Shown: piece by piece, positions 44,155 through 53,288 of the stretch
Position numbering within the stretch: position 1 is the first letter of the stretch
Layout: each line of letters starts with the position of its first letter
From: CAYQTE01 sp964420285
GTDB taxonomy: Bacteria > Planctomycetota > Phycisphaerae > Tepidisphaerales > Tepidisphaeraceae
Reading direction: 5' to 3'
DNA length: 64,000 nucleotides
Assembly (NCBI GenBank): GCA_964420285.1
Contig: CAYQTE010000017.1
Location: 18,186-82,185, forward strand
The notes under the pieces: generated by a model
The model's input: the letters and a program-made list of their open reading frames with translations, nothing else
Told to the model about the DNA's origin: nothing
The model's database searches: none
Position numbers and translations under genes: made by a program

Positions 44155-44748
44155 ATGGCGTCCTCCTTATTACAGAGCATTGTCTCATCGCACGAGCGTC
44201 TCGATCTTGCGGCGTTCGGTCGTCGCTTTGACGAATTATCGCGAGAAGCGAAGCGCCGGTTTGTAAAGGTCGAGTACCGGCAGCAGTTTCATGAGCCGGA
44301 CGTTCCGAGCTACAATAAGTACATGGCTGGCGATCGGGAAGCAGCGTTGAAACTTATGCCCGAGGAGCGATTCGTCGACAAGGATTGCTCTGTTGATTTC
44401 TGTCGTCGCAGTATCTTAGATGTGCGGCTTCGGTTCATAGCAAGGCCGTTGACACCCTACCTCCTATGGGAATTTGAGAGCTATAGGTTGTCGGCACGAT
44501 GGGGCGAGCGAATTTGCATTGTCGATATCACCGATGATGGAATTCGCCGACAATTCGCTGATGCGACGGATTTTCTTTTGTTCGACGATGACCACGTGCT
44601 GATGAACTGGTACGACGATGCAGGCGTCTTTCGTGGTGGTTGGGATGTACACGACCAAGACGTAATCGTGAGATGCAATCGCCTGGCAGATTCGATGACC
44701 TCCGTGTGCGTTCCTTTGGCCCTGTTCGAGTGGGAGCACAAACTCTGA
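44155..44748 (+). CDS. DUF6879-like protein
   Basis: A 197-residue cytoplasmic protein: an N-terminal helix and a strand-rich core with FVKVEYRQQFHEPDVPSYNK, RLRFIARPLTPYLLWEFES, DFLLFDDDHVLMNWYDD and a final RCNRLADSMTSVCVPL. These match DUF6879 (pattern DEYxVPxE, PLTxYLRxEL, DFWLFDDxxV) in order. DUF6879 occurs with XRE-DUF5753 regulators in streptomycetes; its activity is not established. Five bases follow the stop of the preceding gene. Confidence 0.75.
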   Translation: MASSLLQSIVSSHERLDLAAFGRRFDELSREAKRRFVKVEYRQQFHEPDVPSYNKYMAGDREAALKLMPEERFVDKDCSVDFCRRSILDVRLRFIARPLTPYLLWEFESYRLSARWGERICIVDITDDGIRRQFADATDFLLFDDDHVLMNWYDDAGVFRGGWDVHDQDVIVRCNRLADSMTSVCVPLALFEWEHKL

Positions 44749-44789
44749 TTGCTTTGGCTAAGAGATAGGTGCCAGCGCAGTAGAGCGCG

Positions 44790-45095
44790 ATTGAAATCAT
44801 CGCCCGCGACGGCACGCGTCACAACGTCACGCTCACCCGTCCTTACATGGACAGCGACAGGTTGTTGGATTCCTCGAAGAGCCTCGCTCGCGACAGCCCG
44901 CATCTCAGGGGCAATGTGCGCCGACATGGGCGATAGTTGGATATACGAGCGCAGCCAGACGGCAACGGCAACCATGACCAGAAGAGAGCTTTGGGCGCCG
45001 ATGCCGACGGTGACAAGATGCAACCCAGCGAGTTCGCCGCGGCGCAATGTCTCTCGCCCAATACCCAAACAGAGGTCCCGGTTTGCTCGATTTGA
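44790..45095 (+). pseudogene. decayed EF-hand-like reading frame
   Basis: One frame reads IEIIARDGTRHNVTLTRPYM, has a TAG at about 44934, then continues DGNGNHDQKRALGADADGDK and QPSEFAAAQ to a stop at 45093. The DxNxN and DADGD strings resemble two worn EF-hand loops, one missing its Gly codon. No proper start. Likely a gene remnant; the support is weak. Confidence 0.3.
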
Positions 45096-45107
45096 TGACG
45101 GGCTTTG

Positions 45108-45410
45108 CCCTAAGCGTAGCTTAGGGGAGACGCCTGCTAATTTCGTGACTTTTTTCTGCCGTGTTGTTCGTCGTTCGTGTAAGCGTGTGTTTGCATGTTG
45201 CCGTGCGTGTGTTGATCTGTTCGTTCGTCGATGATTTGCCGTCCTGCTGATCTCGATGACATCCGTTCGTCAATCACGGTTACCAAGTCTCGATGCAGAT
45301 CGATCATCAAGTCGTTCGCGGTTGTCCATCATCAAGTCCAGGTCGGTGTCGATTGCCTCCGATGAACTTTTGACTTGCCTCATGTTCCCTGACGACCAAC
45401 ATCTATACCC
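45108..45410. other. candidate origin of transfer (oriT) upstream of the relaxase
   Basis: A perfect inverted repeat CCCTAAG (45108-45114) with CTTAGGG (45120-45126) starts a 300-bp segment rich in short repeats: GTTCGTCGTTCGTG (about 45165), TGTTCGTTCGTCGATG (about 45217), CCGTTCGTCAAT (about 45261), and ATCATCAAGTC twice (45304 and 45328). It lies between the DUF6879 cassette and the MobF gene, where oriT is usually found. No nic consensus was identified. Confidence 0.4.
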
Positions 45411-45617
45411 ATGCTGAAGATCACCGTCATATCCAGGGAAGCTGCCAAGGCGTGCTTCGACCATCTCGACGCGGACGCCCGCATCCAGTCCGCCGTCCGC
45501 CGGGCGGTCGATGAGACCCTGGCTCAAATGGAGCGCGAAGTTGCAACTCGCTCATCATCACCGGGGTCGCCAAATTCCGCCGTGCGGCGCAATTGGCCCA
45601 CCTCATTCCCCGATTGA
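45411..45617 (+). CDS. possible small protein upstream of relaxase
   Basis: A 68-residue frame: KITVISREAAKACFDHLDAD and RRAVDETLAQMEREV suggest one helical domain; the last third is low-complexity and out of character, so a frameshift near 45540 is possible. Its position before the MobF gene would suit a relaxosome accessory protein. Could be a chance frame. Confidence 0.35.
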   Translation: MLKITVISREAAKACFDHLDADARIQSAVRRAVDETLAQMEREVATRSSSPGSPNSAVRRNWPTSFPD

Positions 45618-45722
45618 GCATCTGCCCACCAAGCCGGCTGAAAGCTGATAAATCAGCCGTCGTTGCCGAACATATTTTTTGCTTGCCATCGCGCCCGTTC
45701 GGTGTAGAACGCCGAAAAGCAC

Positions 45723-47906
45723 GTGCTGCGGGTCTACGTCACAACCTCGGAAGCTCGGGCAAAGTCGTATTTCAGGGAGGGGTTTGCCCGGGAGGACTAT
45801 TACACCGAAGGCCAGGAGGTCGTCGGGAGATGGGGTGGCCGCGCCGCTGAAATGCTCGGCCTGGAAGGCAAGGTCGATCGCGAGTCGTTTTACGCCCTCT
45901 GCGAAAACAGAAGCCCGCTGGATGGCGAGAAGCTGACCCTGCGGAGCAAGTCGAAGCGCCGGGTTGGCTATGACTGGACCTTTTCCGTGCCCAAGAGCGT
46001 CAGCCTCGTTCTGGCCATCACCAATGACCGGCGGATCATCGAGGCATTCGAGGAGTCGGTGGACGCCACGATGCGGGAGATGGAGAAGGACGCGATGACG
46101 CGGGTGCGCAAGCACGGCCAGGATCACGACCGGCCGACGCAGAACCTCGTCTGGGCCCAGTTCATGCACCACACCAGCCGGCCGGAAAAAGACCCCGATC
46201 ACCCCGGACAGTTCGTGGTCGATCCCCACCTGCACAAACACGTCTACGCCTTCAACTGCACTTACGATTCCGTCGAGAAGTGCTGGAAGGCGGGGCAATT
46301 CGGCGGCATGGTGCAAGACGCCGCGCACTACGAGGCGATGTTCGAGAACATGCTGGCCGGGAAGCTGCGGGAGATGGGGTATCCGACCATCGGACGGGGC
46401 AAGTCGTTCGAGATCGCGGGCATCCCGCGGCCGACGATCAAGCAGTTCTCGCAGAGAACCAATGCCATCAACGAATACGCGGAAGAGCACGGCATCACCG
46501 ATCCCAAGGAAAAAGGCGCCCTGGGCGCCAGGACGCGGCGGGTGAAGATGAAGGACATACCCATGAGCGAGCTGCGCAAAAGCTGGGAGCAACGCATGGA
46601 CCCGGCGGTGCGGCAGAAGATCTGGGAGTTGCACGAAGTGTCAATGGGGCGCCGCGACAGGACCGCCGGCGAACAGGGCGATGGTTCGCTCAAGTCCCTG
46701 CTTGGCGAACAGCAATTCAACGGGGGCTTCCGAACAGCGGACGGCCGTGCCGAACAGGAGGCATTGAACTTCGCGATCCTGCACTGCTTCGAGCGCCAAT
46801 CGGTTGTGGACGAACGGAAGCTGATGACGGTCGCGTTGCAGTTCGGCGTGGGGACGCTGAACATCGACAAGCTGCGTGAGCTGGTGCGAACGCGCGTCGA
46901 TCTGCTGCGAATGCCGTACCGGGGACGGGAGTACCTGACGACGCCGGAAGTTGTGGCGGAAGAGCAGGCGATGATCGAGTGGGTAAGAAATGGCAAGGGA
47001 GTGGCGATGCCCCTGGCGCCACGCCATGTGATCCGCGACCAGCGCCTCAACGATCACCAGCGGGCGGCGGTGACGCACGTCCTGGAATCCAGAGACCTGG
47101 TGACAGGCGTGAACGGACGGGCTGGGACGGGTAAATCGTTTGCCATGAAAGAGGCGATTGACGCGATGAAAAGCCGCGGCCATCGCGTGTTCGTGTTCGC
47201 GCCGACGGCCGAGGCGGCGCGGGATATTCTCCGCCGTGAGGGATTCGAACAGGCGGAGACCGTGGCGCAGCTCCTGACCAGCGAACGGCTCCAGGAACTG
47301 TCGAAAGGTGCTGTCTGGTGGATCGACGAAAGCGGGCTGGTATCGGCCAGAGACATGAGTCGCGTGGCCAAGCTGGCGCGGGAGTCGCATGCGCGGGTGG
47401 TGCTGTCAGGGGATACTCGGCAGCATAGGGCGGTGCAGCGTGGCGACGCCCTCCGCGTACTGGAAGTTCACGCGGGGCTGGAGGTGGCGACGGTCGGAAG
47501 GATACAGCGTCAGGAAGGTCTCTACCGCGACGCGGTGGAAGACCTGTCCAACGGGAAGATCGTCGATGCCTTTGACAAGCTCGATCAACTCCAGGCCATT
47601 CGCGAGATCGACACCGAAGACCGCTATCTCCATCTGGCCAAGGAATACCTGCTGGCGCGACACGACGACGCCAGCGCCCTGATCGTGTCGCCGACCCATT
47701 TCGAGATACGGCGGGTGACGGCGATTGTTCGCCACGGGCTGAAGGAGGATGGCTTCCTGGGCAACGAACGGAACTTTGAACTCCTGAGCCGGGTGGACAC
47801 CACCGAGGCGACACGGGCGGATGTTCGCACCTATGAGGAGGGAATCCTGACAGCGACAGGCCGGCAAGGAACGCACGTTCCAGAGCGTTTGGGCTGTCGG
47901 GCTTAA
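45723..47906 (+). CDS. MobF (TrwC/TraI-type) relaxase-helicase, C-terminally truncated
   Basis: A 727-residue protein. Residues 1-300 are the TrwC relaxase domain: FAREDYYTEGQEVVGRWGG, RRVGYDWTFSVPKSVSLV and the metal-binding HLHKHVYAFN (about 167). Residues 430-690 are a RecD/TraI-type helicase: LNDHQRAAVTHVL, Walker A GRAGTGKS (about 465), WWIDESG and VVLSGDTRQHRAVQRGD. The last helicase motifs are missing, and family members are usually 200 or more residues longer. The final 20-odd residues (from about 47838) are antisense to DUF4391 coding sequence, so the gene was cut by a rearrangement. GTG start. Relaxase activity could survive; unwinding probably does not. Confidence 0.88.
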   Translation: MLRVYVTTSEARAKSYFREGFAREDYYTEGQEVVGRWGGRAAEMLGLEGKVDRESFYALCENRSPLDGEKLTLRSKSKRRVGYDWTFSVPKSVSLVLAITNDRRIIEAFEESVDATMREMEKDAMTRVRKHGQDHDRPTQNLVWAQFMHHTSRPEKDPDHPGQFVVDPHLHKHVYAFNCTYDSVEKCWKAGQFGGMVQDAAHYEAMFENMLAGKLREMGYPTIGRGKSFEIAGIPRPTIKQFSQRTNAINEYAEEHGITDPKEKGALGARTRRVKMKDIPMSELRKSWEQRMDPAVRQKIWELHEVSMGRRDRTAGEQGDGSLKSLLGEQQFNGGFRTADGRAEQEALNFAILHCFERQSVVDERKLMTVALQFGVGTLNIDKLRELVRTRVDLLRMPYRGREYLTTPEVVAEEQAMIEWVRNGKGVAMPLAPRHVIRDQRLNDHQRAAVTHVLESRDLVTGVNGRAGTGKSFAMKEAIDAMKSRGHRVFVFAPTAEAARDILRREGFEQAETVAQLLTSERLQELSKGAVWWIDESGLVSARDMSRVAKLARESHARVVLSGDTRQHRAVQRGDALRVLEVHAGLEVATVGRIQRQEGLYRDAVEDLSNGKIVDAFDKLDQLQAIREIDTEDRYLHLAKEYLLARHDDASALIVSPTHFEIRRVTAIVRHGLKEDGFLGNERNFELLSRVDTTEATRADVRTYEEGILTATGRQGTHVPERLGCRA

Positions 47907-48324
47907 AGGGCGCGGTCCGGCGTAACTCCTCGATCACAACCGCGCCATGCTGCCCTTGGGACCAGCGCTTGTGGGTCAAGGATATCGTTGCGGAATCGCC
48001 GTTTACCGCAATCAGAAAGACCGGATACGGGATGGCGCGGTGGATCAACTCCACAAGGCGAGCCTGCTTGGTGGCGGTGCGGAGCGTTGCGGCCAGCACA
48101 GCGATTTCAAGATATTCCCGCGTGAGGTCGCGGAAGATCGGCACGCCGATGTTGGTGGGCTTGAGCGCGGCGATCCAGGACAGCTCGTCTATGCCATCCT
48201 GAATCTGGCGTTTGTCGGCGGCGGTTGGGGCGCCCTGTTCCAGAAGAAGTTTCTTGGGGACGCGCTGATCCAAACGGGCGCTGGCGGGCAGGCCAAGTGC
48301 TTCAATGATGGGCGCGTAGATCAT
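47838..48324 (-). pseudogene. DUF4391 protein, C-terminally truncated
   Basis: About 160 residues match the N-terminal two thirds of DUF4391: LDQRVPKKLLLEQGAPTAAD, EYLEIAVLAATLR, LIHRAIPYPVFLI, SLTHKRWSQGQ and NALERAFLAGLS. The family is usually about 220-250 residues; from near 47838 the frame runs antisense through the relaxase gene and loses similarity. The ATG overlaps the Snf2 stop (ATGA, 48321-48324), so they were one operon. DUF4391 genes typically lie between a Snf2-like helicase and type III-like methyltransferase and restriction genes; those are absent here. Confidence 0.78.
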
Positions 48325-51300
48325 CCTTGGCCGGCTTCCGGGAGAACCACGAGGAAGGCCACAACCTCGAAGTCGTCGATTCCCCGGAATTCCCCTTTCA
48401 TGGCGTGAGTTCCGCCGGGCGTGAACAAGCTGGCGACAGCGCGTTCCTCCTTCTTGCCAACAATGGACGCGATGGCTTTGGCGAGCAAATCCTGGGCGGC
48501 GGACATGTCCTTGCCGTCCTTGGTGAGCTTATCGAAGCTGGCGCAGGCGCCGGCGTCAGGCGTGTCGCGACCGATACAAAGACCTTTCAGACGATCGAGC
48601 GCCTGCTTGGCCTGGACAAAGGGAAGTAAAACCTCGCCGTTGTCGCCGACATGCACGAGATAATGGGGCGCGAGCGGATAACCCGGCTCGATGGCTTTGA
48701 GCGCTGCGTCGCCGACAGCCCTGAGACAGAAAATAACGCCGGGGGGAATTGCGGATTCGCCGCTGCCGGGCGCCGTGATGACGGCGGATGTGCCAAGCGG
48801 CAGGTTTTCGACCTTGCCGGCGTTTTCTTTGAGGAAGCCTGCCAGATCGACGCGGAAATCGGTGAGAGTCAGATCGGCGATGGAGACGCCGCTGCTGAGG
48901 TCTTCGAGGTCGATGACGGCATCCTGGAGCCTGAGCAGTTGCTTGCGGCGATATTCCAGATCGTTCATCTGGTTGCCGGATTGGAATTCGATGATGTTCT
49001 CTTCGCCGGTGGCGGAGATATCGAGGAGCACCATCCTGCCGCTGACGCGCTGTTCGAGGTTGATGTATTCTTCGAGTTCGATGTTCGGCCAGAAGTTGAT
49101 GAGTTGGATGCGATCATTAGGCGAGCCGAGGCGGTCGATGCGCCCGAACCGCTGGATGATGCGCACGGGGTTCCAGTGGATGTCGTAGTTGATGACGGTG
49201 TCACAGTCCTGGAGATTCTGGCCTTCGCTGATGCAGTCGGTGGCGATGAGCAAGTCGATGTCGCCTTCACTGGCAAGGTCCGCGGGCCGTTCCTTGGAGC
49301 GGGGCGAGAAGGACGTGATGATGCTGGTGAAATCCTTGCGGAGATTCGGCAGCGTGGTCTGGTTGTGGCCGGCGCCGGTGACGAGGGCGGAGTGCAGGCC
49401 AAGTTCCTTTTGCGCCCATCCCGAAAGTTCGCGATAGAGATAATGGGCCGTATCGGCGAACGCGGTGAACACGATGATCTTGCGGTTGTTGGCATTGAGC
49501 GGCCGCCGGCACTTGTTCTGGATGACTTCGCGAAGGGCGTGGAGTTTGGCATCGCGAGCGGCGCCCACCTGTTTTGCGGCCGAGAGCAGGGTCGCGAGGC
49601 GGTTGCGATCCTCGGTGAGGTCTTGCCGCCAGCGGATGCGATCAACATCCTGGAGCAGCACTTTGACTTTGCGCCCGACGAGCAGAGATTCAAATTCCGG
49701 ATCATCCACATCGACGTTCTCGATGTCGATTTCGTCTACGGCGTCGGCTTGCGCTTCGATCTTATTGAGCGTGGCTTCCACATCGGCGAGTTGTCGCTGA
49801 AGCGTGAGCGTGAAGGACGTGACGGAACTTTCCATGCGCTTAAGGACATTGATCCGCAGCAGATGGACAAGGCTTTCTTCGCGGTCTACCTGCCGGAAGA
49901 AACTCTCGCCGCCACGGATTCGGGTGCTGTATTTAGCGTCGTATGCGGCCTGCTTGTGCGGCAGAACGTAACGCAGCGGCGCATACGCGGCGAGATTCAG
50001 GCGCCGGATTTCGTTGTTGATCTCGCGGATGGAGCGGAACTGGCCGGCAATATCCACGTCCGGTTTGATATTGATGGGCTTGAGGCGCTCGGGGAAACGG
50101 CCGGTTTCCTGCGTGCCGTAGTATTTCTCAATGTGTTTGCGGGAACGGGCGATGGTCAGCAAATCAAGCAACTTGAAATAGTCGAATCCCAGCATGTCCA
50201 TGAGCCGGGCGGGTCGGCGCTCGGCATCTTCCAGAGCAAGCCAGCGATTGAATTGGAGCTGCGCCTGCCGGACGGTCGCCTCGATGCTGGGAATGCCGTG
50301 GGCGTCCAAAGCGGTGTCGTCAGCCTCGGTGACGAAAGCGATCTGGTTTTTCAGGTCGGCCAATCGATTGTTGACCGGCGTGGCGGAGAGCATGAGGACT
50401 CGGGTCTTGACGCCCGCCTGAATAATGCGGCGCATCAGGCGGTCATAGCGTGTTTCGCGGTCGTTGTGCGCCGCCTTGTTGCGGAAATTGTGGGACTCGT
50501 CGATGACGACAAGGTCGTAGTTGCCCCAGTTGATGTGGGCAAGGTCGATGTCGCCGGAAGTGCCGCCATCACGGGATAGGTCGGTGTGGTTGAGCACGTC
50601 GTAGTTGAAGCGGTCGGATGCGAGGAAATTGCGACGGTCGTTGGCCTTGTAGAGCGTCCAGTTGTCGCGGAGGCGTTTGGGGACCAGCACCAGCACGCGG
50701 TCGTTGCGGAGTTCGTAGTATTTGATAATGGCCAGCGCCTCGAATGTCTTACCTAGGCCGACGCTGTCGGCGATGATGCAGCCGCCGAGGCGTTCCAGCT
50801 TGTCGATCGCGCCCACAACGCCGTCGCGCTGGAACTTGTAGAGCTTTTTCCAGACGGTGGTGTTACGGATGCCGGTGGCGGCCTTGACGATGCGATCCTC
50901 GTCCAGTTCGTCGCCAAGGTCTTTGAAGACGTGGAAGAGCGTCAGGTAATAGATGAGCGAGGCGGCTTTTGGCTCCGCCAGCGTTTGCAAGCGGGCCAGG
51001 AATTCATTCTTCTGCTGTTCGCCGCCCGGCAGCGAATTCCACAGATTGTTAAACCATGACGCCAGAATCGCGGATTCTTCGGGCTTCTCTGAGCACTGAA
51101 TGAGGCTGAGTTGGTTGCCGGGCGTGATGCCCAGCCCCTCAGTCGTAAAAGCGCAATTGCCGGTAATTACCCGATGTTTCGGTGACTCTGGCGAGCCGGC
51201 GATGAGTATCGACTGGGGCAACGCCGCCGGGGCCGTGCGAAGATCGACCTTTTTCTTGATCCAGTCGGCACACTCCCGCGCGAGCCAGCGAAGCTGAAGG

Positions 51301-51536
51301 CGGTTGCGGAACACGCGATCCGCCGCCGACCCGATCATGCCGAGTTCTTCGGTGGACGCTGCCGGAACAACGGCGCGGCACTGGCCCACAGAGTCAAGCA
51401 AATCCCGCAATTCGCCGAACGCGAACAGAGAAAAGGCCGGCGACGCAAAAAGGAGCGGCTCGGACTCAGCGGGCGTCAGTGAGCGTCGAAGCTCATCAAC
51501 CACGCGGTCGGTGCCTGTGTTCTTTACCAGCTTCAT
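48321..51536 (-). CDS. Snf2-type helicase with N-terminal PLD-like domain
   Basis: A 1071-residue helicase. The N-terminus (about 1-130; KLVKNTGTDRVVDELRRSL, LFASPAFSLFAFGEL) resembles the PLD-like domain found before Snf2 helicases. The motor has motif I IIADSVGLGKTFEAL (about 255), DESH-type VVIDESHNFRN, MLSATPVNNR, and C-terminal motifs IVFTAFADTAHYLY and QRFGRIDRLGS. Such proteins translocate on DNA in phage defence and restriction systems. The ATG at 51536 is preferred; a TTG at 51605 gives 23 more residues. It overlaps DUF4391. Downstream genes of the system appear deleted. Confidence 0.88.
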   Translation of the reverse strand: MKLVKNTGTDRVVDELRRSLTPAESEPLLFASPAFSLFAFGELRDLLDSVGQCRAVVPAASTEELGMIGSAADRVFRNRLQLRWLARECADWIKKKVDLRTAPAALPQSILIAGSPESPKHRVITGNCAFTTEGLGITPGNQLSLIQCSEKPEESAILASWFNNLWNSLPGGEQQKNEFLARLQTLAEPKAASLIYYLTLFHVFKDLGDELDEDRIVKAATGIRNTTVWKKLYKFQRDGVVGAIDKLERLGGCIIADSVGLGKTFEALAIIKYYELRNDRVLVLVPKRLRDNWTLYKANDRRNFLASDRFNYDVLNHTDLSRDGGTSGDIDLAHINWGNYDLVVIDESHNFRNKAAHNDRETRYDRLMRRIIQAGVKTRVLMLSATPVNNRLADLKNQIAFVTEADDTALDAHGIPSIEATVRQAQLQFNRWLALEDAERRPARLMDMLGFDYFKLLDLLTIARSRKHIEKYYGTQETGRFPERLKPINIKPDVDIAGQFRSIREINNEIRRLNLAAYAPLRYVLPHKQAAYDAKYSTRIRGGESFFRQVDREESLVHLLRINVLKRMESSVTSFTLTLQRQLADVEATLNKIEAQADAVDEIDIENVDVDDPEFESLLVGRKVKVLLQDVDRIRWRQDLTEDRNRLATLLSAAKQVGAARDAKLHALREVIQNKCRRPLNANNRKIIVFTAFADTAHYLYRELSGWAQKELGLHSALVTGAGHNQTTLPNLRKDFTSIITSFSPRSKERPADLASEGDIDLLIATDCISEGQNLQDCDTVINYDIHWNPVRIIQRFGRIDRLGSPNDRIQLINFWPNIELEEYINLEQRVSGRMVLLDISATGEENIIEFQSGNQMNDLEYRRKQLLRLQDAVIDLEDLSSGVSIADLTLTDFRVDLAGFLKENAGKVENLPLGTSAVITAPGSGESAIPPGVIFCLRAVGDAALKAIEPGYPLAPHYLVHVGDNGEVLLPFVQAKQALDRLKGLCIGRDTPDAGACASFDKLTKDGKDMSAAQDLLAKAIASIVGKKEERAVASLFTPGGTHAMKGEFRGIDDFEVVAFLVVLPEAGQG

Positions 51537-51694
51537 CTGTGGCCCATGCACAAATCTGTGCGTGACGGGTGGGATAAGGCTAACGCCGTCGGGATTGCTG
51601 GGCAAGCCTCAAGAGCAGCCTCAAGAGCAGCGCACGCGAGGCGGTGCTCCTGACTTGCCCAGCATCGCTGCATCTTGCTGCTATCACGGGACTC

Positions 51695-53287
51695 CTATTC
51701 CAGGTGTTGTTGCATCGCCCACCGAATCCACGGCTTCCTCGAAAGGATCGCGACTAGCCGCTCTTCTGGTATGCCTAGCTCAAGGAGGAGCAGGGCAATG
51801 AACATCACGCGCAGCTTTTCCTCCGCAACATAAAGCGGCGAGCCGTCCAACAGTCGCGGGTCAGCGTCGTGTAAGCCATGCAAGTAGTAATCCCTCGTGA
51901 CCGTAGCGCGTTCAAAAAGCCGCGCAGCGTCGCTTAGTACGGCGATGCGTGTGCTCTCAGGCAGCCCGCCCGCCAGTGCGATCAGGCGAGCGTTGAGGGC
52001 TAAGTCTTGATCGCGTGTGTCCATGGTCGACCGATGGTACGTCTCAAGCGTGCTCAACACGGAAATCAGTCTTAGGTCCAGCGGCACTCGTGGGAAAAAC
52101 ATCATGCCAAAGAATGTCGAAACGGCACTGCGGTGCTTCTTGAATACGCCGAACCAAGCTCGGGCAAGGTCCGCAAACGGTCGCGGCAATTCGCCCAACG
52201 GCAACAGCATTTCCTGCATGGCGATATGACGCTGAATTCTGCCGGCGTTTCGGGCGGCCAAGAATGGGCAGTCAACCGTCTCGCCATTTTGCAATGTCGT
52301 TGCTGTCCTCATCGCAAGTGTTTGCTCTTCTAATATCGTCGCTTCACCAAAGAAGAGCGAAAAGAGGTCTTGGAAAACACCGGATATACCAAGCAATTCG
52401 CTGATCTGGCGCCGTTTGGTCCCTCTCACCCGTAGAGTTGCGCCGACTCTGTAACTGCTCAAGGTTGCGGTCGAGTGCGAGAGATACGCACTTGCAATCG
52501 TAACTTGCACGTTCTCATCCGATAGATCAAAGCTGAGGCTCGCGGGTGGCTTAATGGTCACGGTCGTTTCGCCGAAGATCGGAGATCCAGGCACCACCTT
52601 GGCCAAGGGCTCGGCCGTCATCCATTCTTCTAGCGACGTGAACCGCGCACTAAAGCCGACAAAATCCGCCGTTTCAAAGTCTTCAGCATCGGCGCCTAGA
52701 ATGCAACGGTTTACGAGGATTTCTGTCGTCCCCGGACCGAAAGATGTGAACTGCCTGTTCGTAATGAAACAGTCAATTAACACGGCTGTTTGCCCGGAGG
52801 TAAGGCGTGCGTGGATCACGGGAAAGTTGTTCGAAGCAAAAAGGCCTGCAAAGCTCGTTCCGGGAGGGAATCCAGTTGGCAGCCTAAGTCGAATTTTGCC
52901 TTTAGGAGAGTACACAAGGGTGCCCGCAGTGGAATCGAGGGGCTTGCCAGGCAGCCAAAAGTACCCGTCGAACGCATGTTTCTTGCTGAGATTCACCAGG
53001 CTTGAAAAAACGCGCGATTGTGTCCGTCGGTATCCGCTAATTGCATCGGCGACCGCCGATGCTGCCTCGCCGAGACGTGCGTCAATCTCCGGGGAGCCAG
53101 TGAGATCTAGGAATACGCGTTTGCCCAGGTCGAATCTGAGACCAAGCGGCTGATCCGCCCCGCCTAGCGAGTAATAGACCGTTGCAAGCTGCCCAGAACC
53201 GCCGTCGGGTAACTCCGCACGAATAAAGTGCAGGCCCATTACGGGTGCAACCCGTCTTTCTAAGTCAATTCGGCGTGTTTGTGACAT
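51695..53287 (-). CDS. apeA: ApeA-like HEPN-domain anti-phage protein
   Basis: A 530-residue protein. The N-terminal half (about 60-260) matches the ApeA N-terminal domain: GYFWLPGKPLDSTAGTLVYS, KIRLRLPTG, ILVNRCILGAD and the FTSLEEWM ending. The C-terminal half is a HEPN domain with the RNase motif R-x4-H in RDYYLHG (about 465-471). ApeA is an abortive-infection defence protein whose HEPN nuclease is expected to cut RNA on infection. The start at 53287 has GGAGCC upstream. It follows the ADP-ribosyltransferase-like gene after one base. The two may be one system. Confidence 0.82.
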   Translation of the reverse strand: MSQTRRIDLERRVAPVMGLHFIRAELPDGGSGQLATVYYSLGGADQPLGLRFDLGKRVFLDLTGSPEIDARLGEAASAVADAISGYRRTQSRVFSSLVNLSKKHAFDGYFWLPGKPLDSTAGTLVYSPKGKIRLRLPTGFPPGTSFAGLFASNNFPVIHARLTSGQTAVLIDCFITNRQFTSFGPGTTEILVNRCILGADAEDFETADFVGFSARFTSLEEWMTAEPLAKVVPGSPIFGETTVTIKPPASLSFDLSDENVQVTIASAYLSHSTATLSSYRVGATLRVRGTKRRQISELLGISGVFQDLFSLFFGEATILEEQTLAMRTATTLQNGETVDCPFLAARNAGRIQRHIAMQEMLLPLGELPRPFADLARAWFGVFKKHRSAVSTFFGMMFFPRVPLDLRLISVLSTLETYHRSTMDTRDQDLALNARLIALAGGLPESTRIAVLSDAARLFERATVTRDYYLHGLHDADPRLLDGSPLYVAEEKLRVMFIALLLLELGIPEERLVAILSRKPWIRWAMQQHLE

Positions 53288-53288
53288 G

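Noticed and set aside
45108..45410. CRISPR array or iteron replication origin
   Set aside because: The repeats are short, irregularly spaced and not separated by equal spacers; no cas or rep gene is nearby.
47047..47838. Continuation of the DUF4391 frame through the relaxase gene
   Set aside because: After about residue 160 it is antisense to relaxase helicase motifs and becomes Pro/Arg/Ser-rich; treated as read-through past the rearrangement junction, not as protein.
48651..50579. A 642-codon plus-strand frame inside the Snf2 gene
   Set aside because: Antisense to helicase motifs; GC-rich third positions keep the opposite frame open.
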